Below, piece after piece: positions 5,613-5,615 of a stretch of DNA of 5,615 bases; position 1 is the stretch's first letter; each line of letters begins with the position of its first letter. The position numbers and the translations under genes are program-made. The notes below the pieces were generated by a model. The model saw nothing but the letters and a program-made list of their open reading frames with translations, searched no databases and had not been told where the DNA came from. Origin of the DNA: Bacillota bacterium (GTDB lineage: Bacteria; Bacillota; UBA4882; JAAYXC01); NCBI GenBank assembly GCA_012516115.1, contig JAAYXC010000034.1, forward strand, positions 1 through 5,615. The letters are read 5' to 3'.

Positions 5613-5615
5613 ACC

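Noticed and set aside
5550..5615. Start of a plus-strand gene running off the right edge (22 codons beginning MPLRLRKD)
   Set aside because: It has no ribosome binding site, no recognisable protein, and coincides with a strong palindrome; too short to support.

Overview
The window reads as a chromosomal stretch of a GC-rich, probably thermophilic or anaerobic Firmicute of the Clostridia (Moorella/Peptococcaceae-like). This is inference from the gene set, the order acpS-nnr-alr, the strong AAGGAGG-type ribosome binding sites, the frequent GTG starts, and a clostridial-type CheR. No rRNA, tRNA, CRISPR array, transposase or phage gene is visible.

Five genes, all on the minus strand and read from right to left, fill 577-5499 with almost no spacing: a cation diffusion facilitator (CDF) metal transporter (4522-5499), a stand-alone CheR-type chemoreceptor methyltransferase (3669-4490), holo-ACP synthase acpS (3262-3672), bifunctional NAD(P)HX epimerase/dehydratase nnr (1749-3299), and alanine racemase alr (577-1770). 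The gap after the transporter is 31 nt; every later junction is an overlap (4, 38 and 22 nt). They probably form one operon with translational coupling. The last three are housekeeping functions: ACP activation for lipid synthesis, repair of damaged nicotinamide cofactors, and D-alanine for the cell wall. CheR and the CDF transporter are less expected upstream partners.

The best-supported oddity is the start of acpS. No ATG, GTG or TTG keeps the conserved N-terminus. A CTG at 3672-3670, overlapping the cheR stop as CTGA and preceded at 8 nt by GGGAGG, puts the catalytic Asp exactly at residue 8.

Right edge (5500-5615): the leader of the transporter, with an AT-rich tract and a long imperfect hairpin (5568-5612) of unknown role.

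Left edge (1-576): no convincing gene. The first ~240 bases are clearly more AT-rich than the coding block. The region holds a promoter-like pair (283-313), a perfect 8-bp inverted repeat (251-268), an imperfect 12-bp inverted repeat enclosing further stems (146-234), an extended -10-like box (112-120) and a near-perfect Shine-Dalgarno sequence (56-68) that no usable reading frame follows. I see no clearly new system; the left intergenic region and the CTG start most deserve a second look.
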